Counted from the stretch's first letter, positions 1 through 9,555 are shown. The stretch: DNA of 64,000 nt from Bacteroidaceae bacterium (GCA_017559845.1 JAFYQQ010000014.1:62001-126000), one strand, 5' to 3'. Numbers and translations are program-made. The notes: generated by a model from the sequence alone, not told the origin.

Positions 1-991
1 AGTCGTCGTACTTGATTACCTCGGCACGGATGAATCCCTTCTCAAAGTCGGTGTGGATTACTCCAGCGCATTGGGGTGCCTTCCATCCGCGGCGGAAGGT
101 CCATGCCTTCACTTCCATCTCGCCGGCGGTGATGAAGGTCTGCAGGGTGAGCAGGTGGTAGATGGCCTTGATAAGGCGGTTGCATCCGCTCTCGCTCAGG
201 CCCATGTCCTCCAGGAACATCTGCTTTTCTTCGTAGGTCTCCAGCTCGGCAATGTCGGCCTCGGTCTGTGCGCTGATGATGAGCATCTCGGCGTTCTCGC
301 CCTTGATGGCCTCGGCCACGGCCTGAGTGAAGGCGTTGCCCTCGGCGGCGCTGGTGTCGTCCACATTGCAGACATAGAGCACGGGCTTGGTGGTGAGCAG
401 GAACTGGTTCTTGGCGGCCTCTTCTTCCTCGTCGTTGTCAAAGGTTACGGTGCGGGCGCTTTGTCCCTGATTGAGGGCCTCGCGGAACTTCAGCAGCACT
501 TCATACTCGGTCTTGGCGGCCTTGTCACCGCCCACCTTGGCCTGCTTTTCCACCTTCTTGATGCGGTTTTCCACCGTTTCAAGGTCCTTGAGCTGCAACT
601 CGGCGTCGATAATCTCCTTGTCGCGAACGGGGTCCACACTGCCGTCAACGTGGACGATGTTGGGATCGTCAAAGCAACGGAGCACGTGGATGATGGCATC
701 GCACTCGCGAATGTTGGCCAGGAACTGGTTACCCAATCCTTCGCCCTGGCTTGCACCCTTTACCAGTCCGGCAATGTCAACAATGTCGCACACGGCGGGG
801 ACGATGCGTCCGGGGTGGACGATTTCCGCCAGTCGGGTAAGGCGTTCGTCGGGAACGCTCACTTGGCCCATCTGGGCGTCGATGGTGCAAAAGGGGAAAT
901 TGGCTGCCTGTGCCTTTGCGCTGCTCAGACAGTTGAAAAGGGTGGATTTACCCACGTTGGGCAGTCCTACGATTCCAGCTTTCAGTGCCAT
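1..991 (-). CDS. ychF: Ribosome-binding ATPase YchF (C-terminal end beyond the window)
   Basis: Member of the Obg/YchF group of TRAFAC GTPases, a cytosolic P-loop ATPase that binds ribosomes. About 330 residues are present, starting MALKAGIVGLPNVGKST with the G1 loop at residues 8-16; the family is about 365 residues long, so the missing part is the end of the TGS domain beyond base 1. Switch II is DIAGLV. The G4 position reads NVDD instead of the NKxD of true GTPases, the family's known hallmark for ATP preference. A helical insertion rich in Lys and Glu occupies roughly residues 130-180. The gene is read leftward and polA follows on the same strand from further right, with a 150-base gap. 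Identification is firm; only the 3' end is unseen. Confidence 0.95.
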   Translation of the reverse strand, partial: MALKAGIVGLPNVGKSTLFNCLSSAKAQAANFPFCTIDAQMGQVSVPDERLTRLAEIVHPGRIVPAVCDIVDIAGLVKGASQGEGLGNQFLANIRECDAIIHVLRCFDDPNIVHVDGSVDPVRDKEIIDAELQLKDLETVENRIKKVEKQAKVGGDKAAKTEYEVLLKFREALNQGQSARTVTFDNDEEEEAAKNQFLLTTKPVLYVCNVDDTSAAEGNAFTQAVAEAIKGENAEMLIISAQTEADIAELETYEEKQMFLEDMGLSESGCNRLIKAIYHLLTLQTFITAGEMEVKAWTFRRGWKAPQCAGVIHTDFEKGFIRAEVIKYDD

Positions 992-1045
992 ATATATTCT
1001 TTGTTTTTGCTAAGTTAGGATTATTGATGTTTATTATATTGGGTG

Positions 1046-1053
1046 CAAAATTA
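1046..1053 (-). promoter_or_regulatory. Putative -7 box upstream of ychF
   Basis: The minus strand reads TAATTTTG, matching the Bacteroidetes -7 consensus TAnnTTTG, and is followed by C as usual. It lies 55 bases upstream of the ychF start codon. No good TTTG box is seen 19-21 bases further upstream, so the call rests on the -7 element only. Confidence 0.4.
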
Positions 1054-1142
1054 GTCAAAAAAAACGAGATTCGGGGTGGAGTGGGGGTATAAATCGGCAT
1101 TTTACCGCTGTAAACCACTCTTTTCGGTTGTGTCCGCTCCCG

Positions 1143-3926
1143 TCAATGCGCCTCCAGCCAGTTTTCGCCCCATCCACAGTCGGCAATCAAGGGGACGCGC
1201 AGTTGGGCGGCAGCCTGCATCTCTTCAATCACTATGCGTTGGATGGTTTCCTTCTCGTGGGGCGGCACGCTGAAGTTGAGTTCGTCATGTACTTGCAGTA
1301 TCATTCGGCTCTGTACGCCCTCGGCCTGCATGCGCTTGTGGATGCGCACCATGGCCACCTTTATGATGTCGGCGGCGGTTCCCTGGATGGGGGCGTTTAT
1401 GGCGTTGCGTTCGGCATAACCGCGCACGGTGGCGTTGTGGCTGTTGATGTCGGGCAGATAGCAGCGGCGTTGCCAAAGGGTGGTGGTGAAACCTTCTTCG
1501 CGTGCCATGGCAATGCTGCGGTCCATATAGGCCTTCACTCCGGGATAGGTGATGAAGTACTCGTCAATGAGCTGCTTGGCCTCGGTGCGGCTCACGCCCA
1601 TGCGCTCGGCCAGTCCGAAGGCGCTGATGCCATAGATGATGCCGAAGTTGGCGGTCTTGGCCTTTCGGCGTTCGTCGGCCGTCACTTCTGACAGTTCCTT
1701 CTTGAAGATTTTTGCCGCGGTGGCGGTGTGGATGTCATGTCCCTGCATGAAGGCGTCAATCAAGTTGGCGTCCTGGCTCAGATGGGCCATGATGCGCAGT
1801 TCAATCTGACTGTAGTCGGCGCTGAAGAACAGTTCGCCGGGACAGGAGACAAACGCCTTGCGCACTTCCTTTCCCATGGCGTCGCGTACGGGAATGTTCT
1901 GCAGGTTGGGATTGCTGCTCGAAAGGCGGCCGGTGGTGGTGATGGTCTGGTTGAAGTTGGTGTGGATGTGTCCGGTGCGCGGGTTGATAAGTAGGGGTAG
2001 TGCATCGACGTATGTGCCCAGCAGCTTCTTAACGCCGCGGTGCTCCAGAATCTTTTCCACAATGGGGTGTTTGCTGCGCAGGCTCTCCAGCACGTCCTCG
2101 CTGGTGACGTATTGTCCGGTCTTAGTCTTCTTGGGCTTAGAGGTGATTTGCAGACGGTCGAAAAGCACTTCGCCCACCTGTTTGGGCGAGGCAATGTTGA
2201 ATTCCATTCCGGCCAGCGCGTGGATTTCCTTTTCCAGTTCTTCCATCAGACGGGTGAACTTTCCTGAGGTCTCGTGCAGGGCGGCGGTGTCCAGGCATAC
2301 GCCGTTGCGCTCCATTTCCGCCAGTACGGCAACGAGCGGCATTTCCAAGTCTTCAAAGAGAGGAAGCAGGTTCTGTTCCTTCAGCTGTGGAAGGAAGAGG
2401 TGGTGGAGCCGCAGCGTAATGTCGGCGTCTTCGCAGGCATAGACACGGATTTCTTCCGGAGAGAGGTCGGCCATGGACTTCTGTTGCTTTCCGGAACCGA
2501 TGAGTTCCGTGATGGGGATGGTGCGGTAGCGCAGATAGGCTTCGGCCAGATAGTCCATTCCGTGGCGCATTTCGGGGTGCAGCAGGTAGTGGGCAATCAT
2601 GGTGTCGGCCATGGGGCCGGCCAGACGGATGCCATAGTTGCGCAGCACTTGCAGGTCGTACTTTATGTTTTGTCCCACTTTCAGAATGTCGGGACATTCG
2701 TAGAAGGGGCGGAACTCCTCCACAATGCTTTCGTCCTGTACCACGGGAACGTACCAGGCTTCTCCCTCCTCCACGGCAAAACTCATGCCAACCAACCGCG
2801 CGTCCAGCGCTTCGGTGCCGGTGGTTTCGGTGTCCATGCTCACGGCTTTTGCCTGCATCAGAACCTGCATCAGCGCCTGCCGTTCCTCCGGCGTGTCGGC
2901 CATTCTATAGGCAGTCTTTTCCGCATCGTAGCAGAGCAGAGTTTCCGCTTCCGGCTCTTCCTCGGTGGGGAGTTCAACGGCGGTTGTGCTTTCCGTGCCG
3001 AACCCTTCGAAAAGGTCGCCCTGGATGGGCATGCTGTTCTTTTTTGTGGCGGCAGGCTGGGGAGCGAACATCTTTTGCGTCAATGCCCGGAACTCCAGGT
3101 CCTCAAAGAGAGCTTTCAGACGTTCCTTGTCCGGTTCTTGGATGGCCAGCGCTTCCATGTCCAGCGTTACGGGCACTTCCGTGCTGATGGTGGCGAGCCA
3201 TTTGCTCAGGCGTATCTGCTCGGTGTTCTCCGTCACCTTCTTCTGTAGGGCACCTTTTAGCTGGTCGGTCTGCGCCAGCAGGTTTTCCACGCTGCCGAAG
3301 TCCTGTATCAGTTTCATCGCTGTCTTTTCTCCCACACCGGGGCAGCCCGGAATGTTGTCCGAGGCGTCGCCCATCAGTCCCAGCATGTCAATGACCTGCG
3401 AGGGGTGGGAGAGTCCCCATTTGGCCATTACCTGTTCCGGTCCCATGATTTCCGCACCGTTCTTGCCGATGGAAGGACGGTAGATGCAGACATTTTCCGT
3501 CACCAACTGGCCATAATCCTTGTCGGGCGTCATCAGGTAGGTTCTGATCTGCTTTGCGTCGGCTTGGCTGGCCAGGGTGCCGATGACATCGTCGGCCTCA
3601 AATCCCGCAACCTCCAGCACCGGGATGTGATAGGCCGCCAGAATCTCCTTGATATGGGGCACGGCAAAGCGGATGCTCTCGGGTGTGGCCTCGCGCTGGG
3701 CCTTGTATTCGGGATAGGCTTCGTGGCGGAAGGTGCCGCCAGCGGGGTCAAAGGCCACACCGATGTGGGTGGGCTGCTCCTTGGCAAGCACCTCTTCAAG
3801 GGTGTTCACAAAACCCAGTATGGCCGATGTGTTCTCGCCCTTGGAGTTGATGCGCGGATTCTTGATAAAGGCATAATAGGCCCTGAAGATAAGGGCGTAT
3901 GCATCGAGAAGAAAGAGTTTGTCCAT
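1143..3926 (-). CDS. polA: DNA polymerase I
   Basis: Family A DNA polymerase of 927 residues, the normal full length, used in Okazaki-fragment processing and repair. The N-terminal 5'-3' exonuclease (about residues 1-290) starts with FLLDAYALIFRAYYAF and contains VAFDPAGGTFRHEAYPEYKA and a helix-hairpin-helix around SDNIPGCPGVGEKTA. A linker follows, then the 3'-5' exonuclease (about 345-520) with the metal-binding DTETTG motif intact, so proofreading is probably active, unlike in many Gram-positive PolA enzymes. The polymerase domain has motif A (FSADYSQIELRIMAHLS), motif B (RRKAKTANFGIIYGIS) and motif C (QVHDELNF). It is transcribed away from the divergent polyprenyl synthase, whose promoter lies about 40 bases to the right. 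Nothing is unusual apart from the short shared upstream region. Confidence 0.97.
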   Translation of the reverse strand: MDKLFLLDAYALIFRAYYAFIKNPRINSKGENTSAILGFVNTLEEVLAKEQPTHIGVAFDPAGGTFRHEAYPEYKAQREATPESIRFAVPHIKEILAAYHIPVLEVAGFEADDVIGTLASQADAKQIRTYLMTPDKDYGQLVTENVCIYRPSIGKNGAEIMGPEQVMAKWGLSHPSQVIDMLGLMGDASDNIPGCPGVGEKTAMKLIQDFGSVENLLAQTDQLKGALQKKVTENTEQIRLSKWLATISTEVPVTLDMEALAIQEPDKERLKALFEDLEFRALTQKMFAPQPAATKKNSMPIQGDLFEGFGTESTTAVELPTEEEPEAETLLCYDAEKTAYRMADTPEERQALMQVLMQAKAVSMDTETTGTEALDARLVGMSFAVEEGEAWYVPVVQDESIVEEFRPFYECPDILKVGQNIKYDLQVLRNYGIRLAGPMADTMIAHYLLHPEMRHGMDYLAEAYLRYRTIPITELIGSGKQQKSMADLSPEEIRVYACEDADITLRLHHLFLPQLKEQNLLPLFEDLEMPLVAVLAEMERNGVCLDTAALHETSGKFTRLMEELEKEIHALAGMEFNIASPKQVGEVLFDRLQITSKPKKTKTGQYVTSEDVLESLRSKHPIVEKILEHRGVKKLLGTYVDALPLLINPRTGHIHTNFNQTITTTGRLSSSNPNLQNIPVRDAMGKEVRKAFVSCPGELFFSADYSQIELRIMAHLSQDANLIDAFMQGHDIHTATAAKIFKKELSEVTADERRKAKTANFGIIYGISAFGLAERMGVSRTEAKQLIDEYFITYPGVKAYMDRSIAMAREEGFTTTLWQRRCYLPDINSHNATVRGYAERNAINAPIQGTAADIIKVAMVRIHKRMQAEGVQSRMILQVHDELNFSVPPHEKETIQRIVIEEMQAAAQLRVPLIADCGWGENWLEAH

Positions 3927-3988
3927 GTATTTCTGATATTTTTGTGGTAAATTTAGTCAAAAAATATGAATTGGTTGTCTTTTTTGTG

Positions 3989-3996
3989 TAAATTTG
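3989..3996 (+). promoter_or_regulatory. -7 promoter box for the polyprenyl synthase gene
   Basis: The plus strand reads TAAATTTG followed by C, an exact match to the Bacteroidetes TAnnTTTG box. Transcription would begin near position 4003. That places the first in-frame ATG (3966) upstream of the transcript and favours the GTG at 4017 as the start of the next gene. A convincing -33 TTTG at the right spacing is not present. Confidence 0.5.
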
Positions 3997-4016
3997 CATC
4001 TCAAACACTGAATATT

Positions 4017-4991
4017 GTGAACCATTTGGAAAGTATACAGGCTCCCGTCAAAGGGGAATTGAAACAGTTTGCCGAAATGTTCTCGGCAGCGCTCAGCCAC
4101 GAGAATCCGTTGCTGAACCTGGCCTTGCAGCATCTGAAGAACCGCACCGGTAAGCAGATGCGGCCGCTCATGGTGTTGCTCTGCGCCCGTTTGGCTGGCC
4201 AGGTGAACGAGGCTGTCCTGCATGCCGCTGTGGCGCTGGAATTGTTGCACACGGCCAGTCTTGTGCATGACGATGTGGTGGACGAGAGCGACTGCCGCCG
4301 CGGACAGCTTTCTGTCAATGCGCTCACAAACAACAAGGTGGCCGTGCTGGTGGGCGACTATCTGCTCAGCGTGGCGCTGATGCATGCCGCACAGACCGGC
4401 AACACCGCGGTGGTGAGTGTGGTGGCACAGCTTGGACAGACGCTTGCCGACGGTGAGTTGCTGCAGCTGGCCAACACAAAGTCTGAGGATTTCAACGAAA
4501 AGACCTATTACGAGGTCATCCGCAAGAAGACGGCCTCGCTCTTTTCCGCCTGCGCCCAGGTGGGTACCATTCTGGCCGGTGGAAACGAGGACGAGGTGGA
4601 GCGTATGCGCAGGTTCGGACAGCTCACGGGAACGTGTTTCCAGCTTCGCGACGACATCTTTGACTTCGATGACAAGGCCGAGACCGGAAAGCCCGCAGGA
4701 AACGACATGAAGGAAGGTAAGCTGACGCTGCCCGTCATTCATGCCCTCAATAAGGCCGCCACGCCCGAGATGACAGCCCTTGCTCTTGCCGTACGCCGCG
4801 GAGAAGCCACGGCCGAACAGATTGCCGAACTCGTATCTTTCACCCGTCAACAGGAAGGCATCGCCTATGCCGAATGGGCCATGGACGAGTTCCGTTACAT
4901 GGCTTCGGGACTCATCCCCGACAATGCCGACAAGGATGTGGCTGACGCCCTCCGCCTCTATGTGGACTATGTGGCGCAGCGTAACAAATAA
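4017..4991 (+). CDS. Polyprenyl diphosphate synthase (trans-isoprenyl, octaprenyl-type)
   Basis: Condenses isopentenyl diphosphate onto an allylic primer to make the long all-trans chain, probably the menaquinone side chain, which fits the menaquinol-linked fumarate reductase at 27 kb. The first Asp-rich motif is LVHDDVVDESDCRRG and the second is LRDDIFDFDD; GKQMRP near the N terminus and ETGKPAGNDMKEGKLTLP follow the family pattern. Length is 324 residues from the GTG at 4017, typical for the family. An in-frame ATG at 3966 would add 17 residues, but it lies upstream of the likely transcription start. Chain length cannot be read reliably from sequence, so ispB-like is an inference. A strong hairpin terminator follows 28 bases after the stop codon. 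Confidence 0.9.
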   Translation: MNHLESIQAPVKGELKQFAEMFSAALSHENPLLNLALQHLKNRTGKQMRPLMVLLCARLAGQVNEAVLHAAVALELLHTASLVHDDVVDESDCRRGQLSVNALTNNKVAVLVGDYLLSVALMHAAQTGNTAVVSVVAQLGQTLADGELLQLANTKSEDFNEKTYYEVIRKKTASLFSACAQVGTILAGGNEDEVERMRRFGQLTGTCFQLRDDIFDFDDKAETGKPAGNDMKEGKLTLPVIHALNKAATPEMTALALAVRRGEATAEQIAELVSFTRQQEGIAYAEWAMDEFRYMASGLIPDNADKDVADALRLYVDYVAQRNK

Positions 4992-5018
4992 TTTGCCGCT
5001 CTCGCCTAAAAATACAAA

Positions 5019-5065
5019 ACAGACGCATTGACCTTCAATTTCTGGTCAATGCGTCTGTGTTTTTA
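5019..5065 (+). terminator. Intrinsic terminator after the polyprenyl synthase gene
   Basis: A perfect 15-bp stem (5019-5033 with 5044-5058) encloses a 10-base loop. The right arm ends in TGT and runs into a short T tract at 5060-5064. It lies directly downstream of the plus-strand gene. Confidence 0.85.
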
Positions 5066-5140
5066 ACACAACCAAAACGATCTTTTTGACTCGTCCGAGG
5101 GGGCAGGAACCATCAAAACCGTGGTTTTAGAGTCACAAAG

Positions 5141-5175
5141 CTCATAACTCATAGCTCACCGCTCACCGCTCACCG
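5141..5175. repeat. Heptamer array CTCAYNG (TGAGCGG on the minus strand), five copies
   Basis: Five consecutive 7-base units (CTCATAA, CTCATAG, then three CTCACCG) end 3 bases from the stop codon of the minus-strand beta-helix gene. Read on the minus strand, each unit contains TGA. Because 7 is not a multiple of 3, the array places stops in all three frames. Related arrays occur at 46336-46370 and 46961-47001. Confidence 0.8.
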
Positions 5176-5178
5176 CCT

Positions 5179-7335
5179 CTACCAATCGGTAATCTTCTCC
5201 TTTTCGTAGTCGTTCACCAGTTTGGCGAAGGCTGCTTTCAACTCGTCCTTCAACTGGGCCTTCTTGCGCCACTTCTTGGACCCATAGACACCGGCCTTGT
5301 TGGGGTCGAACGGCTCAAAGCCAATCTTCTTGAGCATGGCCTTGTTCTTTGGGGTGAAGTCGCCAGCCGCAATGTCGGCAAACTCAGGGTCGGCAATCAC
5401 AGAATTAACGTCCTGACCCTTTTTCTGCCACTCGCTGAACGAGGTGCCTTGGAACTCAATCTTCTGTTCGCCCTCGGTGCAGAAATAGCAGTTGTAGTCC
5501 GATTTGTGCCCCACCTTGGCCCAGTTGATGCCGCACAACGCTCCGCTGCTGTAGTGGATGATGTTGTGCGAGAAGTCGAACGAGAGATGCTGCTCCACGC
5601 GAGACGCTTCCAGCTGTGTGCGTATCTGTCCGGCAAAGATGTTGTTGCGTACAAGATTCTCCTTGCCGTAGTGCTGGTGGAAACCGCCGCTCTTGCAGTT
5701 GTAGACAAGGTTGTTCTCTATGCGGATGCCCGATGAGCCTTCGTCCGTGTAGAGTCCCCAACCGCCGTAGTAGAGCGAGTAGATGTCGTGCAGTACGTTG
5801 TGGCTTACCGATGTGCCTTCGGACATTCCCAGTGTATAGACACCGCCCATGTCCGAGAGCTGTGCCCAACCCAGATGGTGGATGTGGTTGTATTCAATGA
5901 TGTTCCGCTTGGCCGGACTGTAGCCGTAGCCCCAGTTCCAACCCACAGACACGCCCGTATAGCGGAAGTCGGCAATGTCGTTGTGCGTAATCTGGTTGTC
6001 AGCCGAGTGGAAGATGGTTACGCCCACGGCGCAGGGGAAGACGTATCCGCCGTGCTGGATGATGTTGTTGTCAATGCGGATGTGGTGGGTAATCTCGTCA
6101 CGGTTCTCCCGGATAGCGGTCTCGCCAATCTTCACTCCGCTTGCGCCCAGGTCGTATATGTGGCACCGTTCTAACGAGCAGTCGGAGCAGCCGCGCTTGA
6201 ACCATACACCGCCCAGTCCGGTATGTGCAATGGTGCAGTCGGCAAAGCGGACGTTACGGGCGAAGTTGGCCTCCACAACCGTGCCTATGCCTGCCGCCGC
6301 CTGCATCTGTGCGTTGCCCTCGTCTGGGGTAAGATAGGCGGCATACATGAAGTCGATGTGGCTGAACTTTACTCCGTCTATCTGTAGCCCCATGTCCTTG
6401 CCGTTGATGCTTACAAACTGCTTGGCCACGGGGATGTGGCATACGGTATTTTCCACGGTCTCTCCCTTGCAGGGGATGTAGTACAGCCATCCGTCGGCCG
6501 AGAGCATCCATTCGCCCTCGGCATCCAGGAAGTTGAAGTCGTTCTCGGCATAGAAACGCGAACGGGCATCAATCTTGTTCCAGGGATAAACGCCACGGCC
6601 GGCAATGGTCATCACACCGCTGGAGTCAACGTGCAGGAGTGGTCGGCGGGTGGTGTCCCATTTGTGGAATGCGGTAATCAGCGGCCGTCCCAAAGCCTCT
6701 TTTCCCTTGCTGTCGGCAGCACCCTCACCTATGTAGGATGTGCGGCACTTGTCGCCGAAGGGAATGGGCTGGTTGGGGGTGATGTTCAATACCTCCCAAC
6801 CGTATATGTCGCGCCCCAGATTTGTGGAGTCGATGGGGATCTGCCTGACTTGTCTGATGCCTGCAAACTCGCCGCGGTTGGGACTTTGTGCGCGGAAACG
6901 GCGTTCGCCATTGATGTAAATCTGCTCGAAACGCAGCCCGTAACGCGTCACTTCGGGAATGCGCACCCGCCAGAGGCCTTCCTCAATGGCAGTGAACCTT
7001 GCGGCTTGCATGCCACCCGAAATGGTGGTGCGCTTGTCCGAATCTGATCCGTGGAACTCAATGGGTTTGCGCAGCGTGGCGTCTATTTCGAGTGTCTCGT
7101 ACTGGGTGTGGAGTCCTGCCGAGAGATTGACCACAAAGCCCTCTATCGAAGTGTCTCCCTGAAGCGCTATGGCACGCGCAACGGCTCCCTGCAACGACTG
7201 GAGGGGCTTGGATGCGGTGCCGTCGTTGGCATCGCTGCCCGATGGCGACACATACAGTTTGTGTACGGTACCAGTGGCAATGACGCTCTGCCAAAGCGTC
7301 ATCGCCAGCGTTAAAACAATCAGTCTTGTTCTCAT
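5179..7335 (-). CDS. Secreted right-handed beta-helix protein, GH141-like
   Basis: A 718-residue exported protein. An N-terminal signal peptide (about residues 1-20, MRTRLIVLTLAMTLWQSVIA) is followed by the module KLYVSPSGSDANDGTASKPL seen at the front of many parallel beta-helix carbohydrate-active proteins. The middle (about residues 300-600) has rung-like repeats rich in N-x-I/V and G, such as NNIIQHGGY, NQITHNDIADF and IENNLVYNCKSGGF, typical of a right-handed beta-helix. The overall plan and the C-terminal ADPEF...DF segment resemble glycoside hydrolase family 141 (fucosidase/xylanase), but I cannot assign substrate. It lies 25 bases downstream of the secreted phosphodiesterase gene and is probably cotranscribed with it. 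The stop codon is followed almost at once by a TGAGCGG heptamer array. Confidence 0.7.
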   Translation of the reverse strand: MRTRLIVLTLAMTLWQSVIATGTVHKLYVSPSGSDANDGTASKPLQSLQGAVARAIALQGDTSIEGFVVNLSAGLHTQYETLEIDATLRKPIEFHGSDSDKRTTISGGMQAARFTAIEEGLWRVRIPEVTRYGLRFEQIYINGERRFRAQSPNRGEFAGIRQVRQIPIDSTNLGRDIYGWEVLNITPNQPIPFGDKCRTSYIGEGAADSKGKEALGRPLITAFHKWDTTRRPLLHVDSSGVMTIAGRGVYPWNKIDARSRFYAENDFNFLDAEGEWMLSADGWLYYIPCKGETVENTVCHIPVAKQFVSINGKDMGLQIDGVKFSHIDFMYAAYLTPDEGNAQMQAAAGIGTVVEANFARNVRFADCTIAHTGLGGVWFKRGCSDCSLERCHIYDLGASGVKIGETAIRENRDEITHHIRIDNNIIQHGGYVFPCAVGVTIFHSADNQITHNDIADFRYTGVSVGWNWGYGYSPAKRNIIEYNHIHHLGWAQLSDMGGVYTLGMSEGTSVSHNVLHDIYSLYYGGWGLYTDEGSSGIRIENNLVYNCKSGGFHQHYGKENLVRNNIFAGQIRTQLEASRVEQHLSFDFSHNIIHYSSGALCGINWAKVGHKSDYNCYFCTEGEQKIEFQGTSFSEWQKKGQDVNSVIADPEFADIAAGDFTPKNKAMLKKIGFEPFDPNKAGVYGSKKWRKKAQLKDELKAAFAKLVNDYEKEKITDW

Positions 7336-7360
7336 CGATTTTCCATTTTCTTCTTCTTTG

Positions 7361-9463
7361 TTACTTCAGCACCTTTTTTCCCTTGACAATATAGATGTCC
7401 TTGCTTTTCTGGGGTTGCCCCACCTTCTGGCCTTTCGGATTGTAGGTGCCGGCGAGCGCAGGGGCCGCCTTGTCTTGGGCAACGCCGTTGATGGCGTCCT
7501 CGCCGTTGTAATAGGTGCCGTTCTCGTTCTTGTAGACGGTTTTGTGGCTGGAGAACAGTACGGGATAGCTGTCTTCGCCCAGTGTCTGGAACCAAGCGAT
7601 GCTGTCTGTGTGGCCCAGGTTGAGTTGGTAGGCCACCTCTCCGCTTGCAAGCTGTGCGGTGTTCACGCTCATGGCCTGTTCTTTGGCTCCTGTGCCGCCA
7701 ATTCCCTGTGTGGCGCTGCCGGTGAGGAAATAGTTGTTCTCAATCTCGTTCTCGGCGTTGCATTTTGTCAGGTGGCCGATGAGGGCGTTGGTGTAGAGCG
7801 GATTGGCAGCCGTATTGCTGACGGAACCCACGTTCAGGTTGTTGCTGAACTTGTAGAAGTCCTTGCTGCTGATGCCGCCGATGATACCGCCCAACTTACA
7901 TTTGGCCAGTCCGGTGCAGGTGAGTGTGCCGTAGTTGGCACAGTTGCTGATACGGCCGCTGTTGGTCCATCCCACCACGCCGCCGAAACCGTCATAGCTG
8001 TTGCCCGCAACGGTAAGCGTTCCGCCAAACGAGCAGCAGTCGATGGTTGCACCTGCACCCAGACTACCGATGACGCCGCCGGTGTCGTTGGAGGTTTCCT
8101 GTGTGGCGTCCACTTCGATATAGGAGTGCACGTTGCATACGAGGCTTGGGGTGTCGGCATAGCCCACCACGCCGTTTCTTGCTCCTGCGGCCACAATCTT
8201 TCCGTATATCTTCAGGTTCTTGAGCGTACCGCCCAGACCGCCAATGAACGATGCGCCGGTAAAGCCTTGTGCGGGAGCGTCGCACAGGAAGTTGGTGATG
8301 CTGTATCCCTGGCCGTCAAACGTGCCCTTGAAGGGGTTGGTGGCGTTGCGTTCGCGGATGGGTGTCCATGCATGTCCTTCCAGGTCGATATCGGCCGTCA
8401 TTACGGCGTTGATGTCCGTGAAACCGAAGTTCACGCGGCGTTCAAACCAGATGAGGTTTCCAGCATTGGCAAGCTGGTAGCTGCCGTTCTCCAATTGGGG
8501 TTCCTGATAGGGGTTTTCGCATCCCTCGTCCGTGCAGATGCCGTTTACATAGCGGTGCGTCTCTGCGCTTCCGTCGCTGAATACGTTGGCCGCCTTTCCG
8601 CGCCAGCAGTCCGGCTCTTTCAGTCCGAGTACCCGGGCAATGGTGGGCGCCACGTCATACTGGACCATCGGTTCGGTAATCTGGCGTCCCTTGTAGATGC
8701 CCTTTCCGCAGATGATGAACGGTGTTCTCAGTTCCTCCATGCTGATGCCGCCGTGTCCCTTTCCGGTGCCGCCGTGGTCGGAAGCAACGACAAAGACCGT
8801 CTCGTCCCAGATACCGGCATCTACAACAGCCTGTACCAGTAGGCCCACCTGCTTGTCCACGATGGGCAGCGAGGCATAGTAGGACGGTGTGTCGTGTCCG
8901 TCGCTGTGGCCCACGTGATCAATCTGGTCCAACTGGATGAAGAACAGGTTGGGCTTCTTCTCGCGGATGTATCTTGCCGCAGCTTCGGCACAGGCCTGGT
9001 CGCCCGTCTTGGAGTAGGATACATATTGTGTCTTGCTGAATGCCTTCTGGTCAATGAGGGCTCGGATGCCGTCCCATTCCATGAAGCAGCCCATTTCCCC
9101 GTTGGGGTATTTCTTTCGGAACTGCGAGAAGACCGTGGGGAAAATGCCGTTCTCGTTGGTAAACGTGGGCTGATAGGAAACCGATCCGGAATTGCTGTAG
9201 AAACCATGCGATTCCGCTCCCACGCCCATGAACATGGAGGCCCAGTTGGGTGCGCTCATCGAGGGGATTATTACGCGCTTTTCCAGCGTATAGCAACCGT
9301 CTGCCATCAGGCGGCGCACGTTGGGCATGTCTGCCTTGTCCATGGCATAGCTGCCCAGACCGTCAAGGCCGATGAAGATGACGTGTTTGGCCTTGGCGTT
9401 TTCTGCATGGACGTTGCCCATGAACAGAAGTGCGAATAACGCAAAAAGTAGAGACCTTTTCAT
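7361..9463 (-). CDS. Secreted type I phosphodiesterase/alkaline phosphatase-superfamily protein with C-terminal GLUG-like module and sorting-like tail
   Basis: A 700-residue exported protein with a signal peptide cut near residue 20. The catalytic domain (about 25-300) is of the nucleotide pyrophosphatase/phosphodiesterase class: metal-binding Asp34 in IGLDGLGS, nucleophile region IPSMSAPNWASMF (Ser where many members have Thr), LDQIDHVGHSDG, and the second metal site ASDHGGTGKGHGG. After a C-x-DEGC linker, residues about 320-610 form a beta-rich GLUG-like module with repeats such as GGVIGSLGAGATIDCCSFGG and GGVVGWTNSGRISNCANYG. The last residues, GTYNPKGQK then IYIVKGKKVLK, match the Bacteroidetes C-terminal tail also seen at 9556 and 45780. 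The module is closely similar to one in the neighbouring 1558-residue protein. Substrate is unknown; a polymer-attached phosphodiester is an inference. Confidence 0.8.
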   Translation of the reverse strand: MKRSLLFALFALLFMGNVHAENAKAKHVIFIGLDGLGSYAMDKADMPNVRRLMADGCYTLEKRVIIPSMSAPNWASMFMGVGAESHGFYSNSGSVSYQPTFTNENGIFPTVFSQFRKKYPNGEMGCFMEWDGIRALIDQKAFSKTQYVSYSKTGDQACAEAAARYIREKKPNLFFIQLDQIDHVGHSDGHDTPSYYASLPIVDKQVGLLVQAVVDAGIWDETVFVVASDHGGTGKGHGGISMEELRTPFIICGKGIYKGRQITEPMVQYDVAPTIARVLGLKEPDCWRGKAANVFSDGSAETHRYVNGICTDEGCENPYQEPQLENGSYQLANAGNLIWFERRVNFGFTDINAVMTADIDLEGHAWTPIRERNATNPFKGTFDGQGYSITNFLCDAPAQGFTGASFIGGLGGTLKNLKIYGKIVAAGARNGVVGYADTPSLVCNVHSYIEVDATQETSNDTGGVIGSLGAGATIDCCSFGGTLTVAGNSYDGFGGVVGWTNSGRISNCANYGTLTCTGLAKCKLGGIIGGISSKDFYKFSNNLNVGSVSNTAANPLYTNALIGHLTKCNAENEIENNYFLTGSATQGIGGTGAKEQAMSVNTAQLASGEVAYQLNLGHTDSIAWFQTLGEDSYPVLFSSHKTVYKNENGTYYNGEDAINGVAQDKAAPALAGTYNPKGQKVGQPQKSKDIYIVKGKKVLK

Positions 9464-9483
9464 TGTGATATCTTTAAAAAGAA

Positions 9484-9534
9484 TCCGGGCTCCTCCATTT
9501 GCTTCCAGGGAGGAATGGGATGGGGGAGCCCGGA
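9484..9534 (-). terminator. Hairpin between two secreted-protein genes
   Basis: Two 13-base arms (9484-9496 and 9522-9534) pair with a single mismatch or wobble. On the minus strand the hairpin is followed by TTCTTTTT. It may terminate or attenuate transcription between the 1558-residue protein gene and the phosphodiesterase gene. Confidence 0.55.
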
Positions 9535-9555
9535 GTGTGTTGGGGAATCAGGTTT

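Noticed and set aside
1128-3950. Long plus-strand frames antisense to polA (similar cases occur opposite mnmG, frdA and feoB)
   Set aside because: They mirror codon bias of the real genes, lack family features and have no promoter.
3966-4016. Upstream in-frame ATG as start of the polyprenyl synthase
   Set aside because: The -7 promoter box lies at 3989-3996, downstream of that ATG, and family members begin near the GTG at 4017.
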